Shown piece after piece: positions 1 through 6,951 of a stretch of 31,255 nt of DNA. Source of the stretch: Candidatus Pelagibacterales bacterium (lineage in GTDB: Bacteria > Pseudomonadota > Alphaproteobacteria > TMED109); NCBI GenBank assembly GCA_002732015.1, contig PCCU01000054.1, positions 1 through 31,255 on the forward strand, read 5' to 3'. Numbering within the stretch: position 1 is the first letter of the stretch; each line of letters begins with the position of its first letter. The notes under the pieces are model-generated. The model was not told the DNA's origin. It saw only the letters and a program-made list of their open reading frames with translations, and did not search any database. Both the position numbers and the translations under genes were made by a program.

Positions 1-292
1 TTACTGAAGATATATAGTCTGATGCACCAAAACCCAAAGCAGTATTAGCTTTAATTATCTGCAAGAATTCATCTAATACTAAATTTACAGTTTCCTGATC
101 AATATCCTGAACCTCATACATAGTCGTGCCTAAGGTTTTAACTTCTTCTGGATTTAAATTAGTCATAATATTTGCAGCTTCATCCTCTCCAATGAGAAGC
201 ATCAAAATAGCACATTTCTGAACCCCCGTAAGTCCTTCAAACTGCTCTAAAGCTTCAGTATTAGTATTTTCCTCTGTTGCCACATCTGCCAT
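1..292 (-). CDS. fliG: Flagellar motor switch protein FliG, N-terminal part (cut by window edge)
   Basis: The reading frame opens at an ATG (292-290 on the minus strand) and runs off the left edge, so only about 97 residues are present. After a short acidic leader the protein reads LTGVQKCAILMLLIGEDEAA and then LNPEEVKTLGTTMYEV, which is the start of the FliG N-terminal domain that anchors the C-ring to FliF in the MS ring. The rest, including the charged C-terminal torque helix that contacts MotA, lies outside the window. It is the only clear flagellar gene here. It lies 79 bases downstream of the SDR gene on the same strand. Confidence 0.9.
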   Translation of the reverse strand, partial: MADVATEENTNTEALEQFEGLTGVQKCAILMLLIGEDEAANIMTNLNPEEVKTLGTTMYEVQDIDQETVNLVLDEFLQIIKANTALGFGASDYISSV

Positions 293-371
293 TATATCAC
301 ATCCTCTCTAATGTCAAAATATTAACATAATATTTATATTTTTGATGAAGCAAATATTATGCCAATATATT

Positions 372-1073
372 TTACTTTTTAATTACAACTTTTTTTATTG
401 GATCAACATTAATATCAGCAAAATTAATGTATTGGCTAGATTGGCATAAAAAATATACCAATTCTGCTATATCAGCTGCTTCTAAGGCATTTTCTTTTCT
501 TTTTCCTGGTTGAAATTTTAAAGCTTTAAAAAAACTGGTCCTTACCATACCAGGGTTTATTATAGTTACTCTAATAGAAGCTTTATTGGCTTCTTTTCTT
601 AAAGATTTTACAAATCCATATAAGGCATGCTTTGCTGCAGAATAAAGTGTCCCTTGCACACCTCCTATTTTAGAAGCTTCAGACCCTATAAAAATAAATA
701 TTCCTTTTTTATTTTTCTTTAAAGTAGATATCATTTTTTTAGATAAAATAATATGTGAAATTAAATTTAAATTAAAAAAATTTAAAATTTCTAAATCAGA
801 AAAGTTTTCTAATTTATTGAATGCTCCCTCTCCTGCATTACTTATTATAACATTAATATTTTTATATTTATTTTTTATTTCTTCTAATAATTTTGAGAAA
901 CCTCTGAGATCAGATATATCCTGATTATAAGCAATATATTTACTATTTTTAATTGTATGTTTTCTTGAAATTCCTATTACTGAACAATCATGTTTGAGCA
1001 ATTTTAAAGCTATTGCTTTTCCTATACCAGATGATGTGCCTGTTATTAAAATGTTTTTTAGTTTACTTTTCAT
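372..1073 (-). CDS. Short-chain dehydrogenase/reductase (SDR)
   Basis: A 233-residue classical SDR. The NAD(P)-binding motif TGTSSGIG lies near residues 11-18, NAG near residue 80, the catalytic Ser in IGSEAS, and the Tyr-x3-Lys pair in YSAAKHA near residue 145. NPGMVRT follows the active site as usual. The substrate cannot be read from the sequence. Its start overlaps the end of the radical SAM gene by 11 bases, so the two are almost certainly translated from one transcript. It is the last gene of the four-gene unit that begins near 3710. It could reduce a sugar, lipid or modified nucleoside, and the context does not decide. Confidence 0.88.
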   Translation of the reverse strand: MKSKLKNILITGTSSGIGKAIALKLLKHDCSVIGISRKHTIKNSKYIAYNQDISDLRGFSKLLEEIKNKYKNINVIISNAGEGAFNKLENFSDLEILNFFNLNLISHIILSKKMISTLKKNKKGIFIFIGSEASKIGGVQGTLYSAAKHALYGFVKSLRKEANKASIRVTIINPGMVRTSFFKALKFQPGKRKENALEAADIAELVYFLCQSSQYINFADINVDPIKKVVIKK

Positions 1074-2052
1074 GAATATTACAGAAGACCTTGCTTTGAT
1101 CTATTTGGGTAAATAAATAGTTTTTACAAAAATTATCAATCAACTCTCCATTATTTTCATCATAAATATTCTTTTTATTTTTTTCAAATTTTAAAAAAAG
1201 TTTCTCATTTGTATACATTTTTTTTATATTATTAAAAATTTTTTTAGGATATCTAATATTACCATAAGTCACAGAGTGTATTTGTTCTCTGGGAACCGTA
1301 CTGAATAATATTTTAAATAGTCTTTCGTAGTCCACTTCCCAGCCTTCATAAATAACGAAAGGATCAAACCTTATTCCAATATTCCAACCAAAATTGACTA
1401 CTTTTTTTAAGGCATCAACTCTTTTTTTGAGGCTAGCTACTCCCAACTCGTACTTTGTTGAAAACCTTTCTGGAGTAAAACTAAATGCTAATACTATATT
1501 TTTTAAACTTCTTCTATAAAAAGGCTTTAAATAAGTACTCTTTGTTCTTATTTCTAGCTCTATATCATTGAAGTTTTCAAAGTATTTCAAAACAGAGTTT
1601 GAGAAATTAGTAATATTGTCATAAGCCAAGGAGTCGCAATCATATCCAGAAAATATCGTAGTATTTTTACCAATATTTTTTTTTTTTAAAAAGCTTATTT
1701 CTTTGAAAAAATCCTCATAATTTATAAAAATTACAAAATTTGATGAATTATACATTCCTTGTAGAAAACAATATCTACAATCAAACAAACAATTGTACAT
1801 ATAAGAGAAATAATAATTATTTTTTTTTCCAATAGTATAGCTTTTTGGAGTCTCTAAAATAAAATTTTTATATTTTTTTGCTAAAATTATAGCAGGATTA
1901 ATTTTTTGAAGTCGAAAATTTTGATTTTTTTTATTAAAAACTTCAGAATATCTATCTATTAAAATAATAATAGGGTTTTTAAACTTTTTTAATATATATT
2001 TTGTTCGTGGCAAATCTTTAATATCTTTTTCTATGTAAATAACTTTTCTCAT
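1063..2052 (-). CDS. Spore photoproduct lyase-like radical SAM protein
   Basis: A 329-residue protein of the SPL family. The radical-SAM cluster motif C88-x3-C92-x2-C95 lies in YNCLFDCRYCFLQ, and the CRYCFLQ wording is typical of SPL enzymes. A further Cys at 139 (IFSGYDCDSLAYDNIT) lines up with the hydrogen-atom-donor Cys near residue 140 of Bacillus/Geobacillus SPL, and IRTKS follows as expected. SPL proper repairs the thymine dimer 5-thyminyl-5,6-dihydrothymine in spore DNA with S-adenosylmethionine. Here the host is not a spore former, so the substrate is open: a DNA photolesion or something else. Start is an ATG at 2052, one base after the nucleosidase stop codon. Family assignment is strong and function is inference. 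Confidence 0.82.
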   Translation of the reverse strand: MRKVIYIEKDIKDLPRTKYILKKFKNPIIILIDRYSEVFNKKNQNFRLQKINPAIILAKKYKNFILETPKSYTIGKKNNYYFSYMYNCLFDCRYCFLQGMYNSSNFVIFINYEDFFKEISFLKKKNIGKNTTIFSGYDCDSLAYDNITNFSNSVLKYFENFNDIELEIRTKSTYLKPFYRRSLKNIVLAFSFTPERFSTKYELGVASLKKRVDALKKVVNFGWNIGIRFDPFVIYEGWEVDYERLFKILFSTVPREQIHSVTYGNIRYPKKIFNNIKKMYTNEKLFLKFEKNKKNIYDENNGELIDNFCKNYLFTQIDQSKVFCNIHEK

Positions 2053-2053
2053 C

Positions 2054-2872
2054 TTAAACCCTAAGCGTGTATATTTTGATTTTATTTTTTAGTGTATTGA
2101 TAAGTTCTTTTATGTCCTTGGACTCATCAATTATCTTTTCCAATAAATTTTTTGGATAGATTTTTTGATAGTTTAATACTAAATCATTCAGAATAATTCT
2201 GTAGGAAAAAGTTAAGTTAAATTTTCTTTGTATTAAGTATAGGTTACTATTGTTATTTTCATTTATATTGGAAGCTATCTTTACATGCGCATCAATAAGC
2301 TTTTCAATATTTTCAAGATTATAATTAATATAAAACTTTGTATTTTTAATAAAGTTAGTTGGAGCATTTTTTTTATTATCTGATATTAATTTAATGATAC
2401 AAATTTGTTCTCTGTCGCAAAATTTTTCTACCTCTTTTATAAATCCATATGCCTCCATTTCATATAGGACATTTTGTTTAGAAAATTCTTTTTCTACTTT
2501 ATCAACACTGATTATTTCACCGGGTGAAATAATATTATTTACTAGTGTACTAGTATAGTAACTTTTAGTTTTGTAAGTTACTTTTTTTATATTAAAAGTT
2601 TCTCCAAGGTTATAATTATTGCTGCCTGCCATACCTAAATTAATCCAAATATTTTTTTTATTTATAGGGCTTCGTTGGTACAAGTATTTTGTTGCTTCAC
2701 TAGCATTTATATTTCCTACTCCCGATATTACTAACCAAATGTTTAAACCTAAATTTTGGTATAATTCAAAATTTTTTTTTCGTATTTTATATTTTTTTAA
2801 ATTGTATAATGATATTATAGATTTAGCCTCAATATGTAGAGCTACTACAAATCTTAAATTTTTTTTATTCAT
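2054..2872 (-). CDS. Nucleosidase/nucleoside phosphorylase-like protein (MTAN/PNP superfamily)
   Basis: A 272-residue protein with the PNP/UDP phosphorylase fold signature. Visible are the early Glu in ALHIEA (E15), SGVGNINASEA (about 50-60), NLGMAGSNNYNLGE (about 78-91), the ribose-binding pair in YEMEAYGF (M139, E140), and LISDN with the likely catalytic Asp165. These correspond to E12, E174 and D197 of E. coli MTA/SAH nucleosidase. A C-terminal extension of roughly 80 residues goes beyond the usual fold. The enzyme probably cleaves a purine nucleoside such as methylthioadenosine, S-adenosylhomocysteine or 5'-deoxyadenosine. Hydrolysis versus phosphorolysis cannot be told. The start overlaps the glycosyltransferase end by 8 bases. 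Being next to a radical SAM gene, it may remove 5'-deoxyadenosine. Confidence 0.72.
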   Translation of the reverse strand: MNKKNLRFVVALHIEAKSIISLYNLKKYKIRKKNFELYQNLGLNIWLVISGVGNINASEATKYLYQRSPINKKNIWINLGMAGSNNYNLGETFNIKKVTYKTKSYYTSTLVNNIISPGEIISVDKVEKEFSKQNVLYEMEAYGFIKEVEKFCDREQICIIKLISDNKKNAPTNFIKNTKFYINYNLENIEKLIDAHVKIASNINENNNSNLYLIQRKFNLTFSYRIILNDLVLNYQKIYPKNLLEKIIDESKDIKELINTLKNKIKIYTLRV

Positions 2873-3710
2873 TTAAAAGTCTCAGCTTATTTGACCAATA
2901 TTTTTTTTTGAAATTATAAATTCTGACCACTTTAATATTCCCTCTTTTTTTTGCTCCACATATAATAATGTCTATTTTATTTAATAAAACCGATAACATA
3001 GATTTTTTTTGCTCAATTTTAAGTTTGTAATACAACAATAACTTTTCTAAGGCTTTTACTCTAAACCTATCAATACCCCAATATTTTTTTGATAATTGGT
3101 CAAAATGTCCTCCATATTTTATGACACACGGTTTCTTTATCAAACTTACAGGAACTTTGCTAGTTATTCTTAGCCATAGCTCATAGTCCTCGCATACTTT
3201 TAATCTATCGTTAAACACTCCGTACTTTTTAAAAAGCTCATCATTAATTAGTACACTTGATGGAGAAATAGTACACATATTTAAGGATTTTTCAAAAATA
3301 TAACCTTCTAGCTTTTTATGCTTTTTTTTTTGATTCAAAAATTTATCATTCATCATCCAAATTTCGTTTGTATGAATAAAAAAAACTTTATTTTTAGATT
3401 TTTTTACATTATTCACCTGTAACTCTATCTTTTGAGGCATCCATTCATCATCAGAGTCTAAAAAAGCTATCCATTTATTTCTTGCATTAAGTATTCCTTT
3501 GTTTCTAGCATTACTTACTCCTTGTATCTTTTCTTCTAATATAATTACCTCAGGATATTTTTCTTTAATTACTTTAATAGTATTATCTGTTGAATTATTA
3601 TCCACTACTATGACTTCATCAACCTTATAACTTTGCTTTAGCACCGACTCTATGGCATTACAAACTAGGTGGGCTCTATTAAAGGTTGGAATTATAGCTG
3701 AAATTTTAAT
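2865..3710 (-). CDS. Family 2 glycosyltransferase, probably started at ATT
   Basis: A GT-A type glycosyltransferase of about 281 residues. Its N-terminus reads KISAIIPTFNRA, followed by VIVVDNNSTDNT (nucleotide-binding Asp) and the DxD-type AFLDSDDEW; CEDYELWLR is the acceptor-side acidic motif. The longest frame with a conventional start opens only at a GTG at 3644, which would delete the first beta strand. The frame is open upstream to a TAG at 3722-3720 and contains no ATG, GTG, TTG or CTG there. An ATT at 3710-3708 gives exactly the usual family N-terminus and has AGGA (3721-3718) seven bases upstream. I therefore place the start at ATT 3710. Acceptor and sugar are unknown. It heads the four-gene unit ending at 372. 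Confidence 0.78.
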   Translation of the reverse strand: MKISAIIPTFNRAHLVCNAIESVLKQSYKVDEVIVVDNNSTDNTIKVIKEKYPEVIILEEKIQGVSNARNKGILNARNKWIAFLDSDDEWMPQKIELQVNNVKKSKNKVFFIHTNEIWMMNDKFLNQKKKHKKLEGYIFEKSLNMCTISPSSVLINDELFKKYGVFNDRLKVCEDYELWLRITSKVPVSLIKKPCVIKYGGHFDQLSKKYWGIDRFRVKALEKLLLYYKLKIEQKKSMLSVLLNKIDIIICGAKKRGNIKVVRIYNFKKKYWSNKLRLLNE

Positions 3711-3777
3711 TTTAAAATCCTATTTAAACTAATGTTATTTATTATATTATTAATAAATATAATAACTAGCAAACTTA

Positions 3778-4220
3778 ATGGACCAAATTTACCATATATT
3801 AAAAAATGTAAATCCTTTTTACTTTATATTATTTTTTTTATTTTTTCTACTTGGATGGTTAATGAGGAAAATTTATAAATTATTCATGTTTCTAAGAGTA
3901 ATACTTTTTGGAAAATTGGGAGAAAAAGAAGCAAGAAATTTACTAATAAAAAATGGCTATGAAATTTTGGAAGAACAATTGACTCTAAAGGGCAAATTAT
4001 TGGAGAATAAAAAAATGAGATTTTTTTTTATAAGGCCAGATTTTTTAGTAAAAAAAAACAACATCAATATATTGCTGAAGTTAAAACCGGAAAATCTGCT
4101 TCAATAAAAGATAGAAATACTAGAAGGCAGCTTTTAGAGTACGCAACTAATCTGAAGTCTAATAAAGCATTATTAATTGATATAAATAAAAAAAATATAT
4201 CATATGTAGAATTTTTGTAA
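3778..4220 (+). CDS. Membrane-anchored PD-(D/E)XK nuclease-like protein, frameshifted
   Basis: The frame from ATG 3778 ends early at 4107, but the conserved part continues in another frame after an A9 run at 4050-4058. Adding one A gives a 147-residue protein. An N-terminal membrane segment lies at about residues 13-29. Then come GEKEARNLLIKNGYEIL (about 48-64), RPDFLV with Asp88, and YIAEVKTGKSA with E101-x-K103, followed by TRRQLLEYA. Asp plus ExK is the PD-(D/E)XK nuclease signature, and the layout resembles YraN/Holliday-resolvase-like proteins. Either the gene is decaying, or the assembly lost an A, or slippage restores the frame. It is divergent from the glycosyltransferase, starting 67 bases from its ATT. 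Substrate unknown. Confidence 0.7.
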
Positions 4221-4253
4221 TTTAAATTATCTTATATTTTACACACAAAAAAA

Positions 4254-4292
4254 GATCATTAATTATGTTGTAAGGGAGCATAAATAATGATC
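4254..4292. repeat. Large imperfect inverted repeat upstream of the TetR gene
   Basis: GATCATTAATTATG (4254-4267) and CATAAATAATGATC (4279-4292) are inverted copies with one mismatch, around an 11-base spacer TTGTAAGGGAG. The 5' side is preceded by a run of seven A, so on the minus strand this reads as a hairpin followed by T7, like an intrinsic terminator. On the plus strand there is no T-run, so it does not look like a terminator of the nuclease gene. It lies about 90 bases before the TetR start and could alternatively be an operator. I see nothing else in 4221-4383. Confidence 0.6.
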
Positions 4293-4383
4293 TCAATATA
4301 ATATATGTATTATAAACCATTTAGTCAATATATAAGCCAAATAAATTAATTTACATTTTTTCTTTTTTTTTTATTATAAATTG

Positions 4384-4995
4384 ATGCTTAATAAGTTAAT
4401 AACTAATAAAGGGAAACCAGGAAGACCTGTTTCTATCAGCAAAGAAACAATTACAAAAAGGTGTTTAGACTTTTATTTATTAAATGGTATAGATAATCAG
4501 TCATTTAACAATGTTATTAAACATGCAGGTGTATCAAAAGGTTCAATATACAGATTATATGGAAGTGAAGATTCTCTTCAAAAATCTGCTATGGTAGAAT
4601 ATTATAAAACAGTAATAAAAGAGATGCTAGAAGCTTTTAAGAGCCAAGAAAATACCTTAAAAAAAATAATAATGGATATTACCTCTGGTTTAATATCTAA
4701 TAGATATAAAACTTGCCTTTATCATAGGTCTAGAATGGAAAAATATAAGTTAGGCAGAGAAACAAGAAAATATATTTATAAAATTGATGCTGAAATTGAA
4801 AAGACTTTAGAAGAAGTAACTAGAAAAGAATTTTCTAAAAGGAACAGAAGACTTAAAATTAGCGAAATAAGAGATATCGTAAATTTTTTAGTTAATGGAA
4901 TTACAACTCTAAACCTGTTGAAACTTAATAGAAGCTCTCACAAATTAATGTTAAGCTTTGCGAATATGATGATAAAATTTGTTAATAAATTTTAA
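4384..4995 (+). CDS. TetR/AcrR family transcriptional regulator
   Basis: A 203-residue protein. KGKPGRPVSISKETI leads into the three-helix TetR DNA-binding domain; the helix-turn-helix is VIKHAGVSKGSIYRLYGSED at about residues 43-62. The remaining all-helical part is the ligand/dimer domain, which is not conserved enough to name an inducer. A TTG at 4381 is directly upstream of the chosen ATG at 4384. TetR proteins usually repress an adjacent gene, often their own. The only obvious palindrome nearby is the one at 4254-4292. No transporter or oxidase, the usual TetR targets, lies beside it, so the regulon cannot be inferred. Confidence 0.85.
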   Translation: MLNKLITNKGKPGRPVSISKETITKRCLDFYLLNGIDNQSFNNVIKHAGVSKGSIYRLYGSEDSLQKSAMVEYYKTVIKEMLEAFKSQENTLKKIIMDITSGLISNRYKTCLYHRSRMEKYKLGRETRKYIYKIDAEIEKTLEEVTRKEFSKRNRRLKISEIRDIVNFLVNGITTLNLLKLNRSSHKLMLSFANMMIKFVNKF

Positions 4996-5036
4996 AAATC
5001 AAAAAATAATATGATTAAAATTAATTAATAAATAAA

Positions 5037-5276
5037 TTATTTTACAGTTGTATATGATTTAGCAATCAAATTAGCAATTATTTTTCTTTGCTCATCTGTA
5101 AGTGGCTTTAAAGCATCTTCTAATACACATCTACCTTGCTTGTATGCATCATAAAATTTTGATTTTTTACCCATCAAAGAATGTACATCAGCGTCTTTAT
5201 TAACTGTAAAATAGTCACAGGATAAAATATTAAAAGAGAAAAAAAGGCTTATAGCAGTAATAATAAAAGTTTTCAT
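5037..5276 (-). CDS. Small exported, probable lipoprotein of unknown function
   Basis: A 79-residue protein. A Lys and a hydrophobic stretch (ITAISLFFSFNI) are followed by ILSC with Cys20, which looks like a weak lipobox. An Asp at +2 would favour inner-membrane retention by the E. coli rule. If it is not lipidated, Cys20 and the second Cys (near residue 50) could form a disulfide. The mature part is about 60 residues, mostly polar and helical, with EDALKPLTDEQRKIIANLI. GTG (5282) and TTG (5279) lie in frame just upstream. ATG 5276 is chosen because AAGGAG (5287-5282) sits 5 bases before it and overlaps the GTG. No family was recognised. It is convergent with the TetR gene. Confidence 0.6.
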   Translation of the reverse strand: MKTFIITAISLFFSFNILSCDYFTVNKDADVHSLMGKKSKFYDAYKQGRCVLEDALKPLTDEQRKIIANLIAKSYTTVK

Positions 5277-5281
5277 CAACA

Positions 5282-5287
5282 CTCCTT
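5282..5287 (-). promoter_or_regulatory. Ribosome binding site AAGGAG
   Basis: AAGGAG on the minus strand, 5 bases before ATG 5276. It is a strong Shine-Dalgarno in a window where most genes have weak ones, and it decides the start among three in-frame candidates. Confidence 0.6.
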
Positions 5288-5450
5288 ATATGTTTATGCA
5301 CTTGATACGCAACTTTATTTTTTTTAGTTCACTATTTCCTAAATATAATAATAAAGGTAAATATTATGATATCTATTTAAGAATAGAAAATTTTGTTATA
5401 TTTTTAATCAATAAAATACATAGTGATATTTCAGTCCGTAATTAGATAAA

Positions 5451-6800
5451 ATGAATTTTTTTTTGATATTGTTTACTTTTTTATTATCCACCTCTTTATA
5501 CGCCATACAATATTGCCCCAATTCCCCTTATGAAGCTGATTCTATGAAAGCTGTAAAACATTGGAATAATTGTAATGGCATATATATCAACTCTTCTAAT
5601 GGCAATAAATACAAAGGAGAGTTTAGGAATGGAAAGCCAAATGGAATAGGAAAATTTTATTCTTTATCAGGTGTAACATACGAAGGTAGCTGGAAAAATG
5701 GAAAGTTTTTTGATAAAGGAACTTTAATATGGTCAGACGGGTCAAAATATAAGGGGTATTGGAAAAATGGTCAGAGGCATGGAAAAGGTTCTTTCTTCTC
5801 TACTTCTGGCAACATCTATGAAGGAGAGTGGAAAAATGATTTATTTGATGGTCAAGGGACACTTATTTACTCTGGGGGTAGTCGTTATGAAGGTCAATGG
5901 AAAAAGGGATTGAAAAGTGGCAAAGGAACTCACAATTGGGCTAATGGTACAATTTATAAAGGTAGTTTTAAATTAGGAAAGTATAGTGGAAAAGGCATAA
6001 TTACATTTACAGATGGCGAATATTACAAAGGAGAATGGAAAAATGGATTAAGAAATGGAAAAGGTTCAAATTTCTGGCCAGATGGAAGGCAATATAAAGG
6101 AGAATGGAAAAATGATAAAAAAAATGGAAAAGGAAAGTTTGATTTCTCTAATGGTGACTCATATGAAGGTAATTGGATAAACGATTTATATGATGGGTAT
6201 GGCTCTTATAAATGGACTGATGGAAGAAAGTTTACTGGAAATTTTAAAAATGGAAATAAAAATGGTCAAGGAACTCAATTCTCTATATTAGGCGATAAAT
6301 ATGAAGGTAATTGGAAAAATGATAAATTAATTGATAAACTAAATTTTAATATTCTTAGAATATATTATGATTCAAAAGATAGATGTAGTATTTTCATAGA
6401 TATTTCTAACGATACCTCATTAACTATAGACTCAATTAAATATAAGATAGCTTTAATAAATGAAAAAAATCAATTATTAGATCAGCAAGTTAATGTTACT
6501 AAAAAAATAAGCCCAAATAATACAGTTTTTTCAAATATAAGTTTTGAAAATAAATTTCCTAATCTTTGTGAAAATATCAAATTAATTAACTTTAAAGGAT
6601 TTTCTGATTTAAATATAAACAATAAAGGTATTTCAGTAAAATTTTATAATAATATTATTTCTACAGTTATAAAATTAGAAACTAAATTAAATAAAGAATG
6701 TTCCGATTACAAAAATAACTCTATTGCATATGAATGTTATAAAAAACTTCCTTCCTCTAAAAAAATATTAAATTTAAAAAATATTAAATTTGTAAAATAA
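5451..6800 (+). CDS. Secreted MORN-repeat protein
   Basis: A 449-residue protein with a signal peptide (hydrophobic residues 3-15, cleavage after SLYA at about 18). Ten full and one partial MORN repeats of exactly 23 residues span about residues 51-293, with the core pattern G-x-x-Y-x-G-x-W/F-x-x-G. A separate C-terminal region (about 300-449) rich in beta-prone residues has no repeats and was not recognised. MORN repeats form elongated beta-hairpin rods that bind proteins or membranes. In bacteria exported MORN proteins are mostly uncharacterised. Extracytoplasmic location is inferred from the signal peptide. It stands alone between the lipoprotein-like gene and the tRNA gene. Confidence 0.85.
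   Translation: MNFFLILFTFLLSTSLYAIQYCPNSPYEADSMKAVKHWNNCNGIYINSSNGNKYKGEFRNGKPNGIGKFYSLSGVTYEGSWKNGKFFDKGTLIWSDGSKYKGYWKNGQRHGKGSFFSTSGNIYEGEWKNDLFDGQGTLIYSGGSRYEGQWKKGLKSGKGTHNWANGTIYKGSFKLGKYSGKGIITFTDGEYYKGEWKNGLRNGKGSNFWPDGRQYKGEWKNDKKNGKGKFDFSNGDSYEGNWINDLYDGYGSYKWTDGRKFTGNFKNGNKNGQGTQFSILGDKYEGNWKNDKLIDKLNFNILRIYYDSKDRCSIFIDISNDTSLTIDSIKYKIALINEKNQLLDQQVNVTKKISPNNTVFSNISFENKFPNLCENIKLINFKGFSDLNINNKGISVKFYNNIISTVIKLETKLNKECSDYKNNSIAYECYKKLPSSKKILNLKNIKFVK
5601..6332 (+). repeat. Tandem 69-base coding repeats (MORN units)
   Basis: Ten full and one partial 69-base units, in frame inside the MORN gene. They are diverged at DNA level but keep words such as GAAGGAGAGTGGAAAAATG and GGAAAAGG. 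They are protein-level repeats, not intergenic repeats, and are possible sites of unit gain or loss. Confidence 0.75.
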
Positions 6801-6832
6801 TAATTTATTTTTTTTCTATTTAAACTTTATAA

Positions 6833-6860
6833 TTTATTTAAGTTAATTATTTGCTATATT
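6833..6860 (+). promoter_or_regulatory. Probable tRNA-Thr promoter with extended -10
   Basis: TGCTATATT places an extended -10 (TG-N-TATATT, hexamer at 6855-6860) about ten bases before the mature tRNA 5' end. A weak -35 candidate, TTTATT (6833-6838), lies 16 bases upstream. Read by eye only. Confidence 0.4.
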
Positions 6861-6870
6861 ACTGCAGATA

Positions 6871-6945
6871 GCTCCAATCGTATAATGGTTATTACACGCC
6901 CTTGGTAAGGGCGAAATGGCAGTTCAATTCTGCCTTGGAGCACCA
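6871..6945 (+). tRNA. tRNA-Thr (anticodon GGT)
   Basis: A full cloverleaf with encoded CCA. Acceptor GCTCCAA pairs with TTGGAGC. The D arm has a 3-bp stem (GTA/TAC) around TAATGGTTAT. The anticodon stem CGCCC/GGGCG encloses TTGGTAA with GGT at 6904-6906. The T arm is GGCAG-TTCAATT-CTGCC, and the discriminator is A followed by CCA. G1-C72 and C2-G71 agree with threonine identity elements known from E. coli. The D arm resembles that of tRNA-Gly(UCC) more than the E. coli tRNA-Thr(GGT) D arm. It ends 7 bases from the convergent aldolase gene. Confidence 0.95.
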
Positions 6946-6951
6946 TTATTA

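Noticed and set aside
2619..2876. Plus-strand open frame of 85 codons rich in Phe and Ile
   Set aside because: It lies wholly opposite the nucleosidase gene, whose motifs are clear; its composition reflects the complement of AT-rich coding sequence.
4254..4292. Palindrome as the intrinsic terminator of the nuclease-like gene
   Set aside because: On the plus strand no T-run follows the hairpin; the T-run exists only on the other strand.
3778..4995. Nuclease-like gene plus TetR as a small defence or mobile island
   Set aside because: No integrase, transposase, terminal repeats or composition change was seen; the tRNA at 6871 is not flanked by an apparent attachment repeat.
5601..6332. Regular 69-base repeats that could suggest a CRISPR-like or intergenic array
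   Set aside because: The repeats are in frame, diverged at DNA level and encode MORN units inside one open gene.
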